NCBI GenBank assembly: GCA_016649455.1
Contig: JAENXO010000106.1
Location: forward strand, 1 to 8,001
Source of the DNA: Gemmatimonadota bacterium
GTDB taxonomy: Bacteria > Gemmatimonadota > Gemmatimonadetes > Palauibacterales > Palauibacteraceae
Reading direction: 5' to 3'
Length of the DNA stretch: 8,001 nucleotides
Shown: positions 6,458 to 8,001 of the stretch, piece after piece
How the letters are laid out: every line of letters begins with the position of its first letter
How positions within the stretch are numbered: position 1 is the first letter of the stretch
Position numbers and translations under genes: made by a program
The notes under the pieces: model-generated
Databases searched by the model: none
The model's input: the letters and a program-made list of their open reading frames with translations, nothing else
Told to the model about the DNA's origin: nothing

Positions 6458-7528
6458 CCGATCGCCCGGCGGCGATCCGACCCCGGTTCCGGCCGGATCG
6501 AGCACGGCGTCCATGACGGGAGTGGGCGGGGGGATGATCGACGCCGACAGTGCGTGCTCCACCCGCCGGGCCGCCTCTGCGGAGGTGTCGCCGCGCAGGT
6601 CCCAGTAGGCGGAAGATCCGTGCGGGAGAGGGAAGTGGTGATCGGCCGTCTGGTCGATCGCCTCCAGGCTCTTCCACCCACCGGCGATAAGGACCCGTCG
6701 GCGGATCTGCTTGGCCTCGGTGAGGGCGGTGTCCCCGATCGGATCCTGTGAGGCCGCCCGAGATTCCTCGTCGTTGGCCAGGAAATCCGCCACGAGCTCG
6801 AAACTGTGCCTCAGGTACCTGGCGACCGTTGTCGGGTCGAGATCCCACCGGGAGTTGTCGACGACCGTATCCATGATCGCCTGCCAGCTCTCGTTTCCGT
6901 TGATCCGGATCATCCCCCTGAAGATCCTGCGGTTCGTGCTGAAGCTGAACAACGTGCTCGACAGCACGCGTCGGAAGAGCGCGTCGGTGGCCGAATGGTC
7001 GTGGCGAGTAACGATCCAGCGGGCGAGCTGGGAATGCTCGATCCCCACGTCCGTGTCCATCCGGTGCTCCCAGTACGAATGCCCGAGGCCCCGCGTGGAC
7101 GAGGTCAGAAGCAGCATCCGGGGAACGTACGAGTTGTGCGCCAGCACATCGGCGGACAGGTGGCACAGATAGCCGAGCATGGCCGCCTGCAGACGCTCAT
7201 CGGCGCCCGCCGCCCGGTGGATCTCGCGAGCTACGCCCCAGTTGTGGCAGTGCCGGCCGATCTGGGCGTACTTCTTTCCGAGCGAGATGTCCGCGGCGAG
7301 ATTTCCGTAGAGGAAGTCGATCGGATACTGGGCGATCACCCCGGCGATATGAGGCGGGAAGAGGTTCAGCGACCGCAGCGCTTCCATTCCGATCTGGACA
7401 TGCGTCGCCGGTCCCCATGCAAACGCGGCTTCGGGAAGCAGCAGGAGCAATGCCACCGCCAGCAGCGGCACTGCGAACGCCGGAATCCGGATCAACCGAG
7501 TCGCCGCCGGTCTCCACCGCGAAGCCAC
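6452..7528 (-). CDS. Secreted zinc-dependent phospholipase C family protein
   Basis: Predicted exported protein of 358 residues related to bacterial zinc phospholipase C and S1/P1 nucleases; substrate unknown. The N-terminus has a signal peptide: basic residues to about 15, a hydrophobic core (17-31) and cleavage after AFA (35-37), which leaves Trp38 as the mature first residue. In Bacillus cereus phospholipase C the N-terminal Trp is itself a zinc ligand. Further candidate ligands are His43, Asp80 in GNLAADIS, His93/His95 in RHCHNW, His123 and Asp127 in LCHLSAD, His131, and His150/Glu154 in GHSYWEH. The H-x3-D and H-x3-E spacings match the B. cereus enzyme. The C-terminal half (about 170-358) is not recognised. 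The GTG at 7528 gives the full signal peptide and overlaps the upstream gene by 37 bases; a TTG at 7495 would give a TTGA overlap and a shorter n-region. It ends against the amidohydrolase gene with no gap. Confidence 0.8.
   Translation of the reverse strand: MASRWRPAATRLIRIPAFAVPLLAVALLLLLPEAAFAWGPATHVQIGMEALRSLNLFPPHIAGVIAQYPIDFLYGNLAADISLGKKYAQIGRHCHNWGVAREIHRAAGADERLQAAMLGYLCHLSADVLAHNSYVPRMLLLTSSTRGLGHSYWEHRMDTDVGIEHSQLARWIVTRHDHSATDALFRRVLSSTLFSFSTNRRIFRGMIRINGNESWQAIMDTVVDNSRWDLDPTTVARYLRHSFELVADFLANDEESRAASQDPIGDTALTEAKQIRRRVLIAGGWKSLEAIDQTADHHFPLPHGSSAYWDLRGDTSAEAARRVEHALSASIIPPPTPVMDAVLDPAGTGVGSPPGDRD
6460..6477. terminator. Possible hairpin at the convergent gene ends (weak)
   Basis: GATCGCC (6460-6466) and GGCGATC (6471-6477) form a perfect seven-pair, GC-rich stem with the four-base loop CGGC. 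It lies just past the amidohydrolase stop and within the last codons of the phospholipase-like gene. No T-run follows it on either strand, so it is not a classical intrinsic terminator. It could still slow polymerase or stabilise 3' ends, or act with Rho. No better terminator is visible between the two units. Confidence 0.3.
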
Positions 7529-7998
7529 CGGTCCTTGTCCTTGCGTTTCCTGCTCTTCTTGCGGTCGCTCTGCCTGCGGTCTCGTCTCTTCTTCCTGTCA
7601 CCCCGGCCGCCGATGGCGCGCAGGATCCCCGCGGTGGAGAGAAACGTGTCCTCCGCCTCTTCGATCGCCACCGTCACCAGCGCGTTGACCTCGGAAACCC
7701 GATCTTCCGTGACGTCGAGCATGCGCTCGACGGAGTCGGTGACGTGAACGATGGTTTCGTCGATCCGTTCGACACTGGCCAGCGCCGCATCAGAGATCTT
7801 CCCGAAGTCCAGCGCGGCTCCGTCGAGGCGCTCAAGGATCGGGAGCATCCGGTTCGTGACTGTATCCGTCAGGCGCTCGAACTCCGAGAAAGCCCGCAGG
7901 ATGCGAGGAACGATGACGATCAACGAGATGATGAGTCCTGACCCGATCATGATCCACAGGACCAGGGAGGTGTGAACAAGAATGTCGTAAAAGGCCAA
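7492..7998 (-). CDS. DUF948-like single-pass membrane protein with basic tail
   Basis: Small protein of 168 residues in the form seen. One membrane helix (about 9-30, ending IVIVP) is followed by a long charged, probably helical region (33-128) with regularly spaced hydrophobics, such as FERLTDTVTNRMLPILERLD. This is the layout of DUF948-type proteins, whose function is not established. The tail (131-168) is extremely basic, with KKRRDRR and KKSRKRK clusters mixed with Asp, and could bind nucleic acid or acidic lipid; that is an inference. The only start visible is TTG at 7998, three bases from the window edge, so the true start may lie outside; ATG at residue 17 would fall inside the membrane helix and is unlikely. 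The gene overlaps the next one by 37 bases, implying cotranscription with the secreted phospholipase-like protein. The family assignment rests on overall shape more than on diagnostic residues. Confidence 0.65.
   Translation of the reverse strand: MAFYDILVHTSLVLWIMIGSGLIISLIVIVPRILRAFSEFERLTDTVTNRMLPILERLDGAALDFGKISDAALASVERIDETIVHVTDSVERMLDVTEDRVSEVNALVTVAIEEAEDTFLSTAGILRAIGGRGDRKKRRDRRQSDRKKSRKRKDKDRWLRGGDRRRLG
7528..7599 (-). other. 72-base tract without T on the coding strand
   Basis: The plus strand has no A between 7528 and 7599, so the minus-strand message has no U over 72 bases and is rich in A and G. It encodes most of the basic tail of the DUF948-like protein, using mainly Lys, Arg, Asp, Ser and Gln codons, and it runs directly into the GTG start of the next gene. 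Codon content explains most of this, but an unstructured purine-rich leader could help ribosome access. Confidence 0.6.
7538..7542 (-). promoter_or_regulatory. Possible ribosome site for the phospholipase-like gene
   Basis: On the minus strand AAGGA lies nine bases before the GTG at 7528, within the coding sequence of the preceding gene. A second AAGGA (7536-7532) is only three bases from the GTG. The first has workable spacing and supports 7528 over the TTG at 7495, which has no comparable site. Because this stretch encodes Lys-Asp repeats, the match may be incidental. Confidence 0.3.
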
Positions 7999-8001
7999 GG
8001 G

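Noticed and set aside
6806..7747. Plus-strand open frame (313 codons) opposite the phospholipase-like and DUF948-like genes
   Set aside because: Low-complexity Arg/His/Pro composition and no motif; the minus-strand genes show a signal peptide, a membrane helix and metal-site residues.
7751..7975. Small plus-strand open frame near the right edge
   Set aside because: Antisense of the helical region of the DUF948-like gene, with Ser/Arg-rich composition and no ribosome site.
1..8001. Search for CRISPR arrays, transposases, integrases, tRNA/rRNA genes and long repeats
   Set aside because: No spaced direct repeats, mobile-element genes or RNA folds were seen by eye; intergenic space is nearly absent.

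Overview
This window is a compact piece of a GC-rich bacterial chromosome, with a strong G/C bias at third codon positions. Six essentially complete genes fill it and almost no base is non-coding. None of the six appears to start with ATG: five use GTG and one, at the window edge, TTG. The sensor kinase carries an H-Q-x-G-T-P-L-S-S phosphoacceptor box and a G-W-G-x-G-L-S-L ATP-lid motif, a combination I associate with Bacteroidota, Gemmatimonadota and related phyla. The high GC content and the DUF948-like and zinc-phospholipase-like genes make a Gemmatimonadota-type or neighbouring uncultured lineage my best guess. That assignment is an inference and is not proven by this window.

Layout, plus strand (1-6451): the last codons of an unidentified upstream gene (ending at 35), serS for seryl-tRNA synthetase (32-1312), a membrane-bound sensor histidine kinase (1309-2535), a UvrD/PcrA-type DNA helicase (2532-4769) and a lipoprotein amidohydrolase of the YtcJ/amidohydrolase-3 type (4784-6451). 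The first three junctions each have the same four-base GTGA stop/start overlap. The amidohydrolase follows after 14 bases and has its own good ribosome binding site. This looks like one transcription unit. Layout, minus strand (7998-6452): a small DUF948-like membrane protein with a very basic tail (7998-7492) overlaps a secreted zinc-dependent phospholipase C-like protein (7528-6452). The two units meet tail to tail with no intervening base, inside a perfect 12-base palindrome.

The plus-strand unit mixes translation, signalling and DNA repair with an exported hydrolase, so shared function is doubtful. It looks more like a dense housekeeping operon built by translational coupling. The minus-strand pair both act at the cell envelope. 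I see no mobile element, CRISPR array, RNA gene, phage gene or integration scar, and no convincing new defence or biosynthetic system. The points most worth a second look are the orphan kinase with its unusual H-box, the serial GTGA coupling, the palindromic shared terminus of the convergent genes, and the phospholipase-like protein, which appears to keep a full zinc-ligand set.
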